Positions 34,288 through 42,133 of a stretch of 64,000 nt of DNA are shown here, in pieces. Where the stretch lies: positions 37,566 through 101,565 of the forward strand of contig NZ_BONZ01000081.1 in the NCBI RefSeq assembly GCF_016862975.1. Direction: 5' to 3'. Positions within the stretch are counted from its first letter, which is position 1, and every line of letters starts with the position of its first letter. Both the position numbers and the translations under genes were made by a program. Source of the DNA: Rugosimonospora africana. GTDB lineage: Bacteria > Actinomycetota > Actinomycetes > Mycobacteriales > Micromonosporaceae. A model generated the notes under the pieces. That model worked only from the letters and a program-made list of their open reading frames with translations, did no database searches and was not told the origin of the DNA.

Positions 34288-34361
34288 CGGGGTCGTAGCG
34301 CAGGAGTCGTCGCGCCCACTTGTCAGGTGGGAGGACGCCGGTGCGAATCCGGCCGGCCCCG
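34288..34361 (+). ncRNA. tRNA-like element 2 at the 5' side of ankyrin-ended gene 2
   Basis: It has the same 72-nt architecture as element 1 (34289-34360). Acceptor stem GGGGTCG/CGGCCCC with one G-U pair, spacer TA, D-like stem GCGC/GCGC with a 10-nt loop, anticodon-like stem CCCAC/GTGGG, loop TTGTCAG (would read GUC, as tRNA-Asp), AGGAC variable region, and T-arm GCCGG-TGCGAAT-CCGGC (G in place of the second T of the loop). Base changes relative to element 1 preserve pairing in both the acceptor and anticodon stems. TACACT (34274-34279) ends 8 nt upstream, again fitting a start at the element. The gene starts 34 nt after its 3' end. Confidence 0.72.
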
Positions 34362-34395
34362 CTTCCCGCAGCCGGCCGAAGGGAGCGAGACACCG

Positions 34396-35646
34396 GTGAC
34401 CGCCGTTGCTCGCGATCCCTGGCGCGGTACTCCGCCCGGACATGCCACGGCCGCGACCGTGGCGACCTGTACCCGGCTGCGGCACGGCGGCGACTGGCGG
34501 GCAGCGTGCGCCGCGGCGGGCTTCCACGTCGACGTGGATTTCGACGCGGCCCGTGCGGCATATGGCCCGGACGTGGTACGGCGGCTCACCGCCGACCTCG
34601 GCGAGCTGGTACCCGACCTGCTCTGGCAGTACCTTCCGGACTTGTTCCACACGCGGCTGTCGTTGGATCCGAGGGTCGTGGTGCTGTCCCCGGTTGCCCG
34701 GGCATCCGGCTCGCCGCCGAAACCGCCCGCGCTGGTGGTCACGCTGGCGTCCGAGCCGGATACGGTACGCCGGCCCCGGCTGACCCTCGCCCACCAGGAT
34801 CGGTTGCCGAGGCATTCCATCCGGACGCTGCCGGCGGCGTGCTGGCGGGCCGGCGCGGTGGCCGAGCGCCGGGACGCGTACACGGTTCCGGAACCGTACG
34901 CCGCCGGCGAGGTGGACGCGTTGCGGGTCGGCGCAATGTCCCCCGATGACCTGCATCCGCTGGTGCACGACGCGCTGTACCCGGACCGGGTGCGTGCACC
35001 GGTCGCGCCGTCCTGGACGTGGCCGCCGGTCAGGGTGCGCTGCGGCGCGGTGTGGCACGAGGTACGGATCGTCGACGGCCGGCTGGACACGCCCGCGCAC
35101 GACGACCGCGAGATTGATCGGGAGTTCACCTTCGGCGGGCTGGGCGGGCCGATGGGCGGTTGCGCGTCGGCGGTACGCGCCTGGCGCACCGGTGAGGGCC
35201 GGTTGCCGAAGCGGCTGCGCTGGCAGCGCGTCGACTTCTTCCGGCACGCCCTCTACGGCCACACCGATGACGTGCTGGCCATGCTCGACGCCGGCTTCGA
35301 CGTCGCGGCTCGGGACGGTGCCGGTGCCACGCTGATGCACTACCTCGGCCGCGTCGACCACCGCCGGCTGTGGCCGCGGCTGCGCGCGGCCGGGCTGCCG
35401 GTGGACACCCGCGACCACCAGGGCGGCACGCCCCTGCGTCACGCGGTGGCGTTGCAGTCCGAGGAGGTGGTGACGCTGCTGCTCGACGCGGGCGCCGACC
35501 CGCACGCCATCGACGCCGACCGCACCAGCCCGATCGACCGGCAGGAGCAGTACGTGGAGGACTACCGGCGGCACCGGCAGCTGCTGCCGGCACAGGTACC
35601 GCCGTCGTCGATTCTCGCGCGGCTGCGCGCCACCGCGGCGAGGTGA
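34396..35646 (+). CDS. Ankyrin-repeat-ended protein, paralogue 2
   Basis: A 416-residue paralogue of the gene just upstream; the GTG with GGGAGCGAG before it is used. Conserved blocks with paralogue 1: WRAACAAAGFHVDVDFDAAR near residue 35, LLWQYLPDLFHTRL near 80, MSPDDLHPLVHDALY near 185, VRVRCGAVWHEVRIVDGRL near 215, and CASAVRAWRTGEGRLPKRL near 260. The C-terminal 130 residues are about three ankyrin repeats (ATLMHYLGRVDHRRLWPRL; GGTPLRHAVALQSEEVVTLL; LDAGADPHAIDAD). No enzyme motif is seen. The next gene begins within a few nt of its stop. Ankyrin repeats suggest protein binding; the shared upstream domain has no name I know. Confidence 0.82.
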   Translation: MTAVARDPWRGTPPGHATAATVATCTRLRHGGDWRAACAAAGFHVDVDFDAARAAYGPDVVRRLTADLGELVPDLLWQYLPDLFHTRLSLDPRVVVLSPVARASGSPPKPPALVVTLASEPDTVRRPRLTLAHQDRLPRHSIRTLPAACWRAGAVAERRDAYTVPEPYAAGEVDALRVGAMSPDDLHPLVHDALYPDRVRAPVAPSWTWPPVRVRCGAVWHEVRIVDGRLDTPAHDDREIDREFTFGGLGGPMGGCASAVRAWRTGEGRLPKRLRWQRVDFFRHALYGHTDDVLAMLDAGFDVAARDGAGATLMHYLGRVDHRRLWPRLRAAGLPVDTRDHQGGTPLRHAVALQSEEVVTLLLDAGADPHAIDADRTSPIDRQEQYVEDYRRHRQLLPAQVPPSSILARLRATAAR

Positions 35647-35651
35647 TCCGG

Positions 35652-37286
35652 ATGCCGGCCGACGTCCGTGACGACGTGTTGCGTGCGCTCGCCGCGATCG
35701 GTGTCGGTGGGCACGCGGACCCGGAGCTGGAGCGCGCGGTCGGCGAGGCGTACCGGCGGCTGAAGCGTCGGGCCAAGGCACGCCGCGATGCCGCCTCCCG
35801 CGCACAGGACCGGTCGACGCTCGCCGGGGCGACCCGGTACCGCGATGAGTTGCCCGACCCGTCGCCGCCGGCGCCGGGCCCGTCGACCGGCCCGCCGTCC
35901 GTGCCATTGCCCGGCCCGCCGCCCGTGCCATTGCCCGGCCCGCCGTCCGCGCCGTTGCCCGACCCGTCGTCCCCGCTCGGTTCCGCGCCCGGCTCCGATC
36001 CCGGCTCCGGTCCCGACGCCGGCGGCGAGGCCGGGCCGGGCCGCCCGCTCAACCGGGTCCGGCGCTGCTACGTCTGCAAACAGCCGTACCGGCGGGTCGA
36101 CGCCGACTACCACCAGCTGTGCCCCGAGTGCGCCGACACCAACCGGCTGCGCCGCGAGGCCCGCTGCGACCTGCGGGGGCGGCGGGCGATCGTGACCGGC
36201 GGCCGCATCAAGATTGGTTTCCACACCGCGCTGAAGCTGCTGCGCGACGGCGCCGACGTGCTCGTCACGACGCGGTTTCCGCGGGACGCGGCGCGCCGGT
36301 ACGCCGCCCTGGCCGACGCCGCCGACTGGTCACACCGGCTGCACGTCCACGGCGTGGACCTGCTGCGTCTCGACGAGGTGACGCAGCTCGTGGCCACCGT
36401 CGGCGACCGGTGGACGCACCTCGACATCCTCGTCAACAACGCCGCGCAGACCGTGCACCGGCCGCCGGCCTACTACCGGGAGGTACGCGAGGCCGAGCGT
36501 GAGCCGCTGCGCGGCGCCGCCGCCCGGATCGCGTTGACGTCCAGCGGGCCGGCGGGCCGGGCCGGGACCGCCCGGCCGCCGCTGGGTCTCGACGCGCTGC
36601 TGCCGGCCGGCACCGTGGCCCCGTCCCCGTTTCCGGCCGGCGTCACCGATCCGTTCCCGTTTCCGGTCGGTGCCGCCGACGCGGCACCGTGGCCGACCGT
36701 CCGGGTCGACGACGCGGTGCTGTTCTCGGCGGGTCGGCTCGACGAGTTGGCGCTGTTTCCGGCGGGTCGGCTCGACGAGACCGGCCAGCCGCTGGATCTG
36801 CGCCGGGTCAACAGCTGGACGCTGCGCGACGGCGACGTCACTCCGTACGAGTGGTTGGAGGTGCACGTCGTCAACGCGTTCGCGCCGTTCCTGCTCACCT
36901 CCCGGCTGCGGCCGCTGCTGGCCGCCTCGCCGCACCCGGACCGGTACGTCGTCCAGGTGACCGCAATGGAGGGCCGGTACACGCACGCCACGAAGACACC
37001 CCGTCACCCGCACACCAACATGGCCAAGGCGTCGCTGAACATGCTCACCCGCACCGTCGCCGGTGACTACGCGCGCGACGGCATCTTCATGAACAGCGTC
37101 GACACCGGCTGGGTGACCGATGAGCGGCCGCATCCGCACAAGGCGGCCCAGCGCGAGAACGGGTTCCGGCCGCCGCTGGATGTCATCGACGGGGCCGCCC
37201 GGGTGTATGACCCGATCGTGCGCGGCATCGGCGGCGCGCCGGTGCACGGCCAGTTCCTCAAGGACTACCGGAGCGTGGAGTGGTGA
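35652..37286 (+). CDS. Fusion of helical domain, zinc ribbon and SDR-like Rossmann domain
   Basis: 544 residues from the ATG preceded by GGCGAGG; a GTG at 35643 overlapping the preceding stop is an alternative. Residues 1-65 are charged helix, followed by a proline-rich linker with PLPGPP-type repeats (about 75-120), then a four-Cys ribbon CYVCKQPYRRVDADYHQLCP with a following EC (about 137-158). From about 175 a short-chain dehydrogenase fold begins: GRRAIVTGGRIKIG, LDILVNNAAQTVHR. The catalytic Tyr-x-x-x-Lys is replaced by an Asn version, HPHTNMAKASLNML, so classical SDR catalysis is doubtful. A low-complexity insert with LFPAGRLDE-type repeats interrupts the fold near 310-380. It overlaps the LRR gene by 4 nt. 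Confidence 0.8.
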   Translation: MPADVRDDVLRALAAIGVGGHADPELERAVGEAYRRLKRRAKARRDAASRAQDRSTLAGATRYRDELPDPSPPAPGPSTGPPSVPLPGPPPVPLPGPPSAPLPDPSSPLGSAPGSDPGSGPDAGGEAGPGRPLNRVRRCYVCKQPYRRVDADYHQLCPECADTNRLRREARCDLRGRRAIVTGGRIKIGFHTALKLLRDGADVLVTTRFPRDAARRYAALADAADWSHRLHVHGVDLLRLDEVTQLVATVGDRWTHLDILVNNAAQTVHRPPAYYREVREAEREPLRGAAARIALTSSGPAGRAGTARPPLGLDALLPAGTVAPSPFPAGVTDPFPFPVGAADAAPWPTVRVDDAVLFSAGRLDELALFPAGRLDETGQPLDLRRVNSWTLRDGDVTPYEWLEVHVVNAFAPFLLTSRLRPLLAASPHPDRYVVQVTAMEGRYTHATKTPRHPHTNMAKASLNMLTRTVAGDYARDGIFMNSVDTGWVTDERPHPHKAAQRENGFRPPLDVIDGAARVYDPIVRGIGGAPVHGQFLKDYRSVEW

Positions 37287-38422
37287 CCGAGCCGACCCCC
37301 GTACGATGCCCGGTGATCGCCGATCCCGGGCAGGGACTCGCCGATCCCGCCGAGTTCGACGCGCTGCTCGACCGGCTCGGCGGGCCGGGCACCCCGGCGC
37401 GGGCGACTGAGGTGTTCGCGCGCGGGACGATGCAGCCCGACGGCCGGCTCGACCTGTGCAAGCAGGGCATCGGTCCGGTGATGGCCGCGCGGTTGGCGGG
37501 CGCGGCCGTCGACTCCGCCGTGGTTCGCCACCTGCTGCTCGGTACCAACGGCCTCGGAGCCGCCGGTGCCCGCGCGGTCGCCGACGCGTTGCGGCCCGGG
37601 CACCGCATCGAGACGCTCTACCTGGGCTGCAACCTCATCGACGCGGACGGCGTCGAGCCGCTCGCCCGGCGGTTGACCGGCGACCGCACCGTGCGGGCGT
37701 TGTGGCTCAAGCGCAATCCGCTCGGTGACGACGGCGTCGCGGCGCTGTGCCGGGCGCTGGCCGCCAACGACACCCTGCGCACCCTGGACCTGGTCAACGT
37801 CGGGCTGAGCGTGGACGGGCTGGGCAGGCTCGCCGACACGCTCGCCCGGCGGCCGGCGCGCCTGCAACGGCTGTTTCTCGGCGGCAACGGGCTGGGGCCG
37901 CAGGCCGTCGACGCGTTGCGCTCGCTGGTCCACGACGGCGGCATTCGCGAGCTGTACCTCGCCTGCAACCACCTCGGCGACGCGGGCGTCGCGGCGCTGG
38001 CCCGGCACGCCGACGGCGTCGCCCTGACGCTCGGCCTGGGCGGCAACGGGATCAGCCCGGACGGCGTGGCCGCGCTCGCCGCGCACCTGCGTTCCTGGGT
38101 GGCGCTCGACCTCGCCCGGCCGCCGTCCGAACGCGCACTGGATGCCCGCGAAAACGTGGTGGCCGACGCCGGTGCGGCCGCGCTCGCCGCGGCGTTGCCC
38201 GATTCCCGGTTGCGCCGCCTGGACCTGCGCCGCACCGGGATCACCGGCCGAGGCGCGCGGTTGCTGATCGACGCGCAACGCGACCATCCGACGCTCGCGT
38301 ACCTGGGCCTGCGGCACGGCGTACCCCGGCGGATGCGCCGGCTCGCCGCCGCCACGGCGGCCACCCGGCCGCCCACCGAAACGCACCCCGACATCCGGTC
38401 GATCGCGAGCGTGTACCGGTGA
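37283..38422 (+). CDS. Leucine-rich-repeat protein (ribonuclease-inhibitor type)
   Basis: A 379-residue protein starting at the GTG that overlaps the SDR stop. From about residue 70 it has at least eight 28-residue repeats of the RNase-inhibitor type, for example LLLGTNGLGAAGARAVADAL, LYLGCNLIDADGVEPLARRL, LWLKRNPLGDDGVAALCRAL and LGLGGNGISPDGVAALAAHL. Such repeats form a horseshoe for protein binding. No signal peptide or enzyme motif is seen. Its stop overlaps the ATPase gene by 4 nt. It is probably a scaffold or recognition subunit of the cassette, by inference. Confidence 0.87.
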   Translation: MTEPTPVRCPVIADPGQGLADPAEFDALLDRLGGPGTPARATEVFARGTMQPDGRLDLCKQGIGPVMAARLAGAAVDSAVVRHLLLGTNGLGAAGARAVADALRPGHRIETLYLGCNLIDADGVEPLARRLTGDRTVRALWLKRNPLGDDGVAALCRALAANDTLRTLDLVNVGLSVDGLGRLADTLARRPARLQRLFLGGNGLGPQAVDALRSLVHDGGIRELYLACNHLGDAGVAALARHADGVALTLGLGGNGISPDGVAALAAHLRSWVALDLARPPSERALDARENVVADAGAAALAAALPDSRLRRLDLRRTGITGRGARLLIDAQRDHPTLAYLGLRHGVPRRMRRLAAATAATRPPTETHPDIRSIASVYR

Positions 38423-39588
38423 CCCGGCCGCTGGTCGCGGCCGACGCGCTGGTCGCCGCCGTGGGTGCCTGGCGCACCGAGCCGGTACGCGACCCCAAGG
38501 TCGAGGCGCTCGCGCTCGCCGTGTCGGCGAACCTCCCCGTGCTGCTGTGGGGCGAGCCGGGCATCGGCAAGTCGGCGACCATGGCGCAGCTCGCGGACCG
38601 GCTCGGTACGACGATGGAGACCGTCATCGCCAGCGTGCACGAGCCCAGCGACTTCGCCGGCCTGCCGATCGTGGGCGCCGACCCGGCCAGCACCGGTGTG
38701 CCGATGGCTCCGCCGGACTGGGCCGTGCGGCTGGCCGAGGCCGGCGAGGGACTCATCTTCTTCGACGAGCTGTCCTCGGCCCCGCCGGCCGTGCAGGCCG
38801 CGCTGCTGCGGGTGGTGCTGGAACGGCACGTCGGCAGCCTGCGCCTGCCCGACGCGGTGCGCGTCGTGGCCGCCGCGAACCCGCCCGCCAGCGCAGCCGA
38901 CGGCTGGCACCTCAGCCCGCCGCTGGCCAACCGCTTCGTGCACCTGCACTGGACGCACGACCCGGCGACCGTCGCTCGTGGACTGTCCGGCACCTGGCCG
39001 GCCGTCGACGTACCGGTGGTGGACCCGGCCCGGACGGGTACCGCCGTGGCAAAGGCACGCGGGGCGGTCGCCGGGTTCCTGGCCGCCCGGCCCGGGCTCG
39101 CACACCACCTGCCGCCCGATGCCGAGGGCCGGGGCGGGGCGTGGCCGTCGCCGCGTACCTGGGAGATGGTGCTGCGGCTGCTGGCGGTGCACCACGCCGC
39201 CGGTACCCGCACCGACGCGCTGGCGCTCGCCGTCATCGGCGCGGTCGGCGACGGTACCGGGCTGGAGTTCGTGACATACCTGGAGGAGCTCGACCTGCCC
39301 GATCCGGAACGGGTGCTGGCCAACCCGGAGGCGTTCACGCTCCCGCAGCGCGGCGACCGGCAACTGGCCTGCCTGACCGCCGTCGTGTCGGCGATCCAGG
39401 GCCGCACCACCCGGGAACGCTGGGAGGCCGGCTGGGTGGTGCTCGCCCAGGCGGTCAAGGCCGGCGTGCCGGACGTGGCCGCGCGGGCCGCGATGGACCT
39501 GGCCACGCTGCGCGAACCGAACTGGACCGTGCCGCCGACCGTGGACGCGTTCGTGGACGTGCTGCGCCTGTCGGGTCGCCTGCCCTGA
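38419..39588 (+). CDS. MoxR-type AAA+ ATPase
   Basis: A 389-residue ATPase starting at a GTG overlapping the LRR stop. Walker A is GEPGIGKS near residue 50; Walker B is LIFFDELSSAP near residue 115, followed by the AANPPASAADGWHLSPPLANR sensor/arginine region. Length and order match MoxR-family ATPases, which usually act with VWA-domain partners to remodel or load a client protein. The next gene, overlapping by one base, encodes exactly such a partner. The client here is unknown; the ankyrin, LRR and SDR-like proteins are candidates. Confidence 0.9.
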   Translation: MTRPLVAADALVAAVGAWRTEPVRDPKVEALALAVSANLPVLLWGEPGIGKSATMAQLADRLGTTMETVIASVHEPSDFAGLPIVGADPASTGVPMAPPDWAVRLAEAGEGLIFFDELSSAPPAVQAALLRVVLERHVGSLRLPDAVRVVAAANPPASAADGWHLSPPLANRFVHLHWTHDPATVARGLSGTWPAVDVPVVDPARTGTAVAKARGAVAGFLAARPGLAHHLPPDAEGRGGAWPSPRTWEMVLRLLAVHHAAGTRTDALALAVIGAVGDGTGLEFVTYLEELDLPDPERVLANPEAFTLPQRGDRQLACLTAVVSAIQGRTTRERWEAGWVVLAQAVKAGVPDVAARAAMDLATLREPNWTVPPTVDAFVDVLRLSGRLP

Positions 39589-40814
39589 TGACTCCCGAAT
39601 CCGAACCGTCCACGATGGAGCGCTCGGAACCGTCCACGATGGAACGGTTGGACCGGACGAAGCTGCTCGCCGCCCGGTTCCGGGCCGCGACCGACCGGCC
39701 CTACCTGGCGACGGCGCTCTACAGCCTGACCGTCGTCGAGGAGCACCGGCTGCCGACGATGGGTGTCGACCGGCACTGGCGCTGCTACGTGTCACCGTCC
39801 TTCGTGGACCGGCTTCCGGTGGCCGAACTCGCCGCCGTGTGGATCCACGAGGTCTCCCACCTCCTCCGCGACCACCACGGTCGGGCCGACCGGTTGCCGG
39901 ACACCCAGCGGCACGACCACCACCGGGTCAACGTCGCGCAGGATCTGGAAATCAACGACGACCTCCTCGCCGACGGGCTGCCGCTGCCCGCCGACCGGGT
40001 CGACCCGCACCGGCTGGGATTGCCGGCCGGCCTGTTGTTCGAGGCGTACCTGCCGCTGCTGCCCGCGTCCCTGCCGTCGTGCGACTGCGGTTCCGGGGCC
40101 GACGGCCACGGCCGGGACTGGGACCGGCCGCCGGGTACCGGCTCCGGCTCGGTCGGCGAGGTGGAGGCCGACGCGATCCGGCGGTCCACCGCGAGCGCCA
40201 TCCGGGCCGCGGCTCGCGGCCGGGCAGACGTGCCGGGCGGGTGGCAACGCTGGGCGGACACGGTGCTCGAACCGGTCGTCGACTGGCGGCGCGCGTTGAC
40301 CGGAGCGGTACGCGAGGCGGTGGCGTGGGCCAGCGGCGCGGTCGACTACACGTACCAGCGCCCGTCGCGCCGGCAGTCGGCGCTGGGTTCGGTGGTACTG
40401 CCGCGCCTGCGCCAGCCGGTACCCCGGGTGGCCGTGGTCATCGACACGTCCGGCTCGATGGACGACGACCGGTTGGCGGCGGCGCTGGCCGAGGTGTCCG
40501 GGGTGCTGCGGGCGGTGGGTATCGGAGGCAACCGGGTCACGGTGCTGTCCTGCGACACGGCGGTACACGCGGCGCGCAGTGTCGCCTCGGTCGGCGAGGT
40601 GACGCTGTTCGGTGGTGGCGGCACAGACATGCGGGTCGGCATCGAAGCGGCGATGGCCGGGCCGGCAGCGCCGGACTTCATCGTGGTGCTGACGGACGGG
40701 CTGACGCCGTGGCCGGAGCGGGCACCGGGCCGGAGCCGGGTGATCGCGGGGCTGATCGGTGACGCGCCGGCGCCGCCGCCGTGGATCACCACGGTTCGCA
40801 TTCCTGCGGGATGA
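39588..40814 (+). CDS. DUF2201-type protein: HExxH metallopeptidase-like domain plus VWA-like domain
   Basis: A 408-residue protein; the ATG shares its A with the ATPase stop (TGATG). The N-terminus has a duplicated EPSTMER unit. Residues about 70-150 contain WIHEVSHLLRDHH, an HExxH zinc motif typical of the metallopeptidase-like domain of DUF2201 proteins, followed by NVAQDLEINDDLL. The C-terminal VWA-like domain has the MIDAS motif VVIDTSGSMDDD near residue 285, GGGGTDMRVGI and VLTDGLTPW. Pairing with a MoxR ATPase is characteristic. This is the last gene of the cassette, facing the MarR gene. Confidence 0.88.
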   Translation: MTPESEPSTMERSEPSTMERLDRTKLLAARFRAATDRPYLATALYSLTVVEEHRLPTMGVDRHWRCYVSPSFVDRLPVAELAAVWIHEVSHLLRDHHGRADRLPDTQRHDHHRVNVAQDLEINDDLLADGLPLPADRVDPHRLGLPAGLLFEAYLPLLPASLPSCDCGSGADGHGRDWDRPPGTGSGSVGEVEADAIRRSTASAIRAAARGRADVPGGWQRWADTVLEPVVDWRRALTGAVREAVAWASGAVDYTYQRPSRRQSALGSVVLPRLRQPVPRVAVVIDTSGSMDDDRLAAALAEVSGVLRAVGIGGNRVTVLSCDTAVHAARSVASVGEVTLFGGGGTDMRVGIEAAMAGPAAPDFIVVLTDGLTPWPERAPGRSRVIAGLIGDAPAPPPWITTVRIPAG

Positions 40815-40839
40815 CGCGGGCCAGTTCGAGCGGGCCGGC

Positions 40840-41319
40840 TCAGGGCTGGTCGAGGTTCAGGATTCTCTGGGTGTTGGCGACCAGCACGTCGGTGGTTCCG
40901 CGCACCCAGTCAGCGATCGTGCGGCGCTCAGCGTCGCTGTATTTGGCCGCCATCGTCGTCATCTCGTCGGCGAACGGCCCGATCGCGGTGGCCAGTAGCG
41001 CGTCCATGCGTTCGTTCGGCAGCAGTCGCACCACGACTTTGCGGCGGTCGTGCGGGTCGCGGCCACGTTCGACGTAGCCGGCCTTCTCCAGCCGATCCAT
41101 CAGCCCGGTGACGGCGCCGGTGGTCAGGCCGGTGTGTTCCCCGATCGTTCCGGCGGTCACGGGGCCCAGCCGCCGGAGCACGTCGAGGCACTTCCGCTCG
41201 ACCGCGCTGAGCCCCAGGAGCCTGCCCACCGCCTCGTGGAACATGACGACCGCCGTCGCGAACTCGCGGCCGAGCAGTTCGCTCGCCACCGGATCTTCGG
41301 AAGCCGCACCTTGCGCCAT
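40840..41319 (-). CDS. MarR-family transcriptional regulator
   Basis: A 159-residue winged-helix regulator. The DNA-binding core reads GPVTAGTIGEHTGLTTGAVT, then MDRLEKAGYVERGRDPHDRRKVVVRL, with the DxRxxR-type wing. Helices at both ends provide the dimer interface. It is divergent from the VC0807-like membrane protein gene. The AT-rich gap contains pentamers CTTAG/CTAAG at 41333, 41349 and 41373, possible operator half-sites. Ligand unknown. Confidence 0.93.
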   Translation of the reverse strand: MAQGAASEDPVASELLGREFATAVVMFHEAVGRLLGLSAVERKCLDVLRRLGPVTAGTIGEHTGLTTGAVTGLMDRLEKAGYVERGRDPHDRRKVVVRLLPNERMDALLATAIGPFADEMTTMAAKYSDAERRTIADWVRGTTDVLVANTQRILNLDQP

Positions 41320-41446
41320 CCCCTCAACTTACCTTAGTCTCGAGTTATCTTAGTGGCTAATGTAATGACTTTCTAAGATTTTGAAGCCGCCGGACCGGGA
41401 GCGGACCCAGCCCCGATCCCGCGGGGACCAGTCAGATCGGAGAGCA

Positions 41447-42133
41447 GTGACCGTGTCCACGACGACAGAGAGCCAGCTTCGACGCACCCGCGGCATCATC
41501 GGTGTCCTGCCCTACCTGCTCGACATCGTCGTTCCGCTCGTGTCGTACTACGTGCTGACCTCGGTGGGGCTGAGTCCCTTCTGGTCACTCCTGACCGGCG
41601 GCGCGCTGACCACGGTCGTCTCGATCGTCAACACGATCAGGCGCGGCAAGATCGACAACCTCGGCATCCTCGTGATCGTGGAGATCGCGCTCGGGCTGGT
41701 GCTCGACCTGGCCGTCCGGGATCCACGGCTCACCCTGGCACGCGGATCGCTGTTCATCGCCCTGGCGGGAGTCTGGATCCTGGTGAACACCTTCACCGGC
41801 CGGCCGATCACCGTGGACGCCACGAAACCCTTCGCGGCCAAGAAGGGTGGCACGGACGGCATCGTCGCCTTCGAGTGGCTGGCGCGGAATTCCCCACGGT
41901 TCCTGCGCATCCACCGGTCGCTCTCCACCGTCTGGAGCGTGATGTTCCTTGCCTACGCGGCGGTACGAGTGGTCGTCATCTACCGCGTGACCATCTCCGA
42001 GGCGGTGTGGCTCACCGAGGTCCCCGGCGTCATCGCCATCGCGGTCTGCCTCATCGCCTCGGCGCGGGCGGGCAAGCAGCTGGAGGCGCTCGTCACCGAC
42101 CGGATGGAGCACCTGCCCGACGAGTCCGCATGA
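41447..42133 (+). CDS. VC0807-like multi-pass membrane protein
   Basis: A 228-residue membrane protein. The GTG with GGAGAG 5 nt upstream is preferred to the long ORF start, whose first 22 codons are polar and Arg-rich. Six or seven hydrophobic helices are visible, beginning LPYLLDIVVPLVSYYVLTSV, with the PFWSLLTGG segment and NTFTGRPITVDATKPFA typical of the family. Function is unknown. It overlaps the downstream PLP-enzyme gene by 4 nt and is divergent from marR, which probably controls it. Confidence 0.8.
   Translation: MTVSTTTESQLRRTRGIIGVLPYLLDIVVPLVSYYVLTSVGLSPFWSLLTGGALTTVVSIVNTIRRGKIDNLGILVIVEIALGLVLDLAVRDPRLTLARGSLFIALAGVWILVNTFTGRPITVDATKPFAAKKGGTDGIVAFEWLARNSPRFLRIHRSLSTVWSVMFLAYAAVRVVVIYRVTISEAVWLTEVPGVIAIAVCLIASARAGKQLEALVTDRMEHLPDESA

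Noticed and set aside
34289..34360. Calling the second tRNA-like element an ordinary tRNA-Asp (GUC)
   Set aside because: The D-loop lacks the usual pattern, the T-loop has G in place of the second T, the stem junction lacks base 26, and a close sibling with a different anticodon-like loop lies upstream of a paralogous gene.
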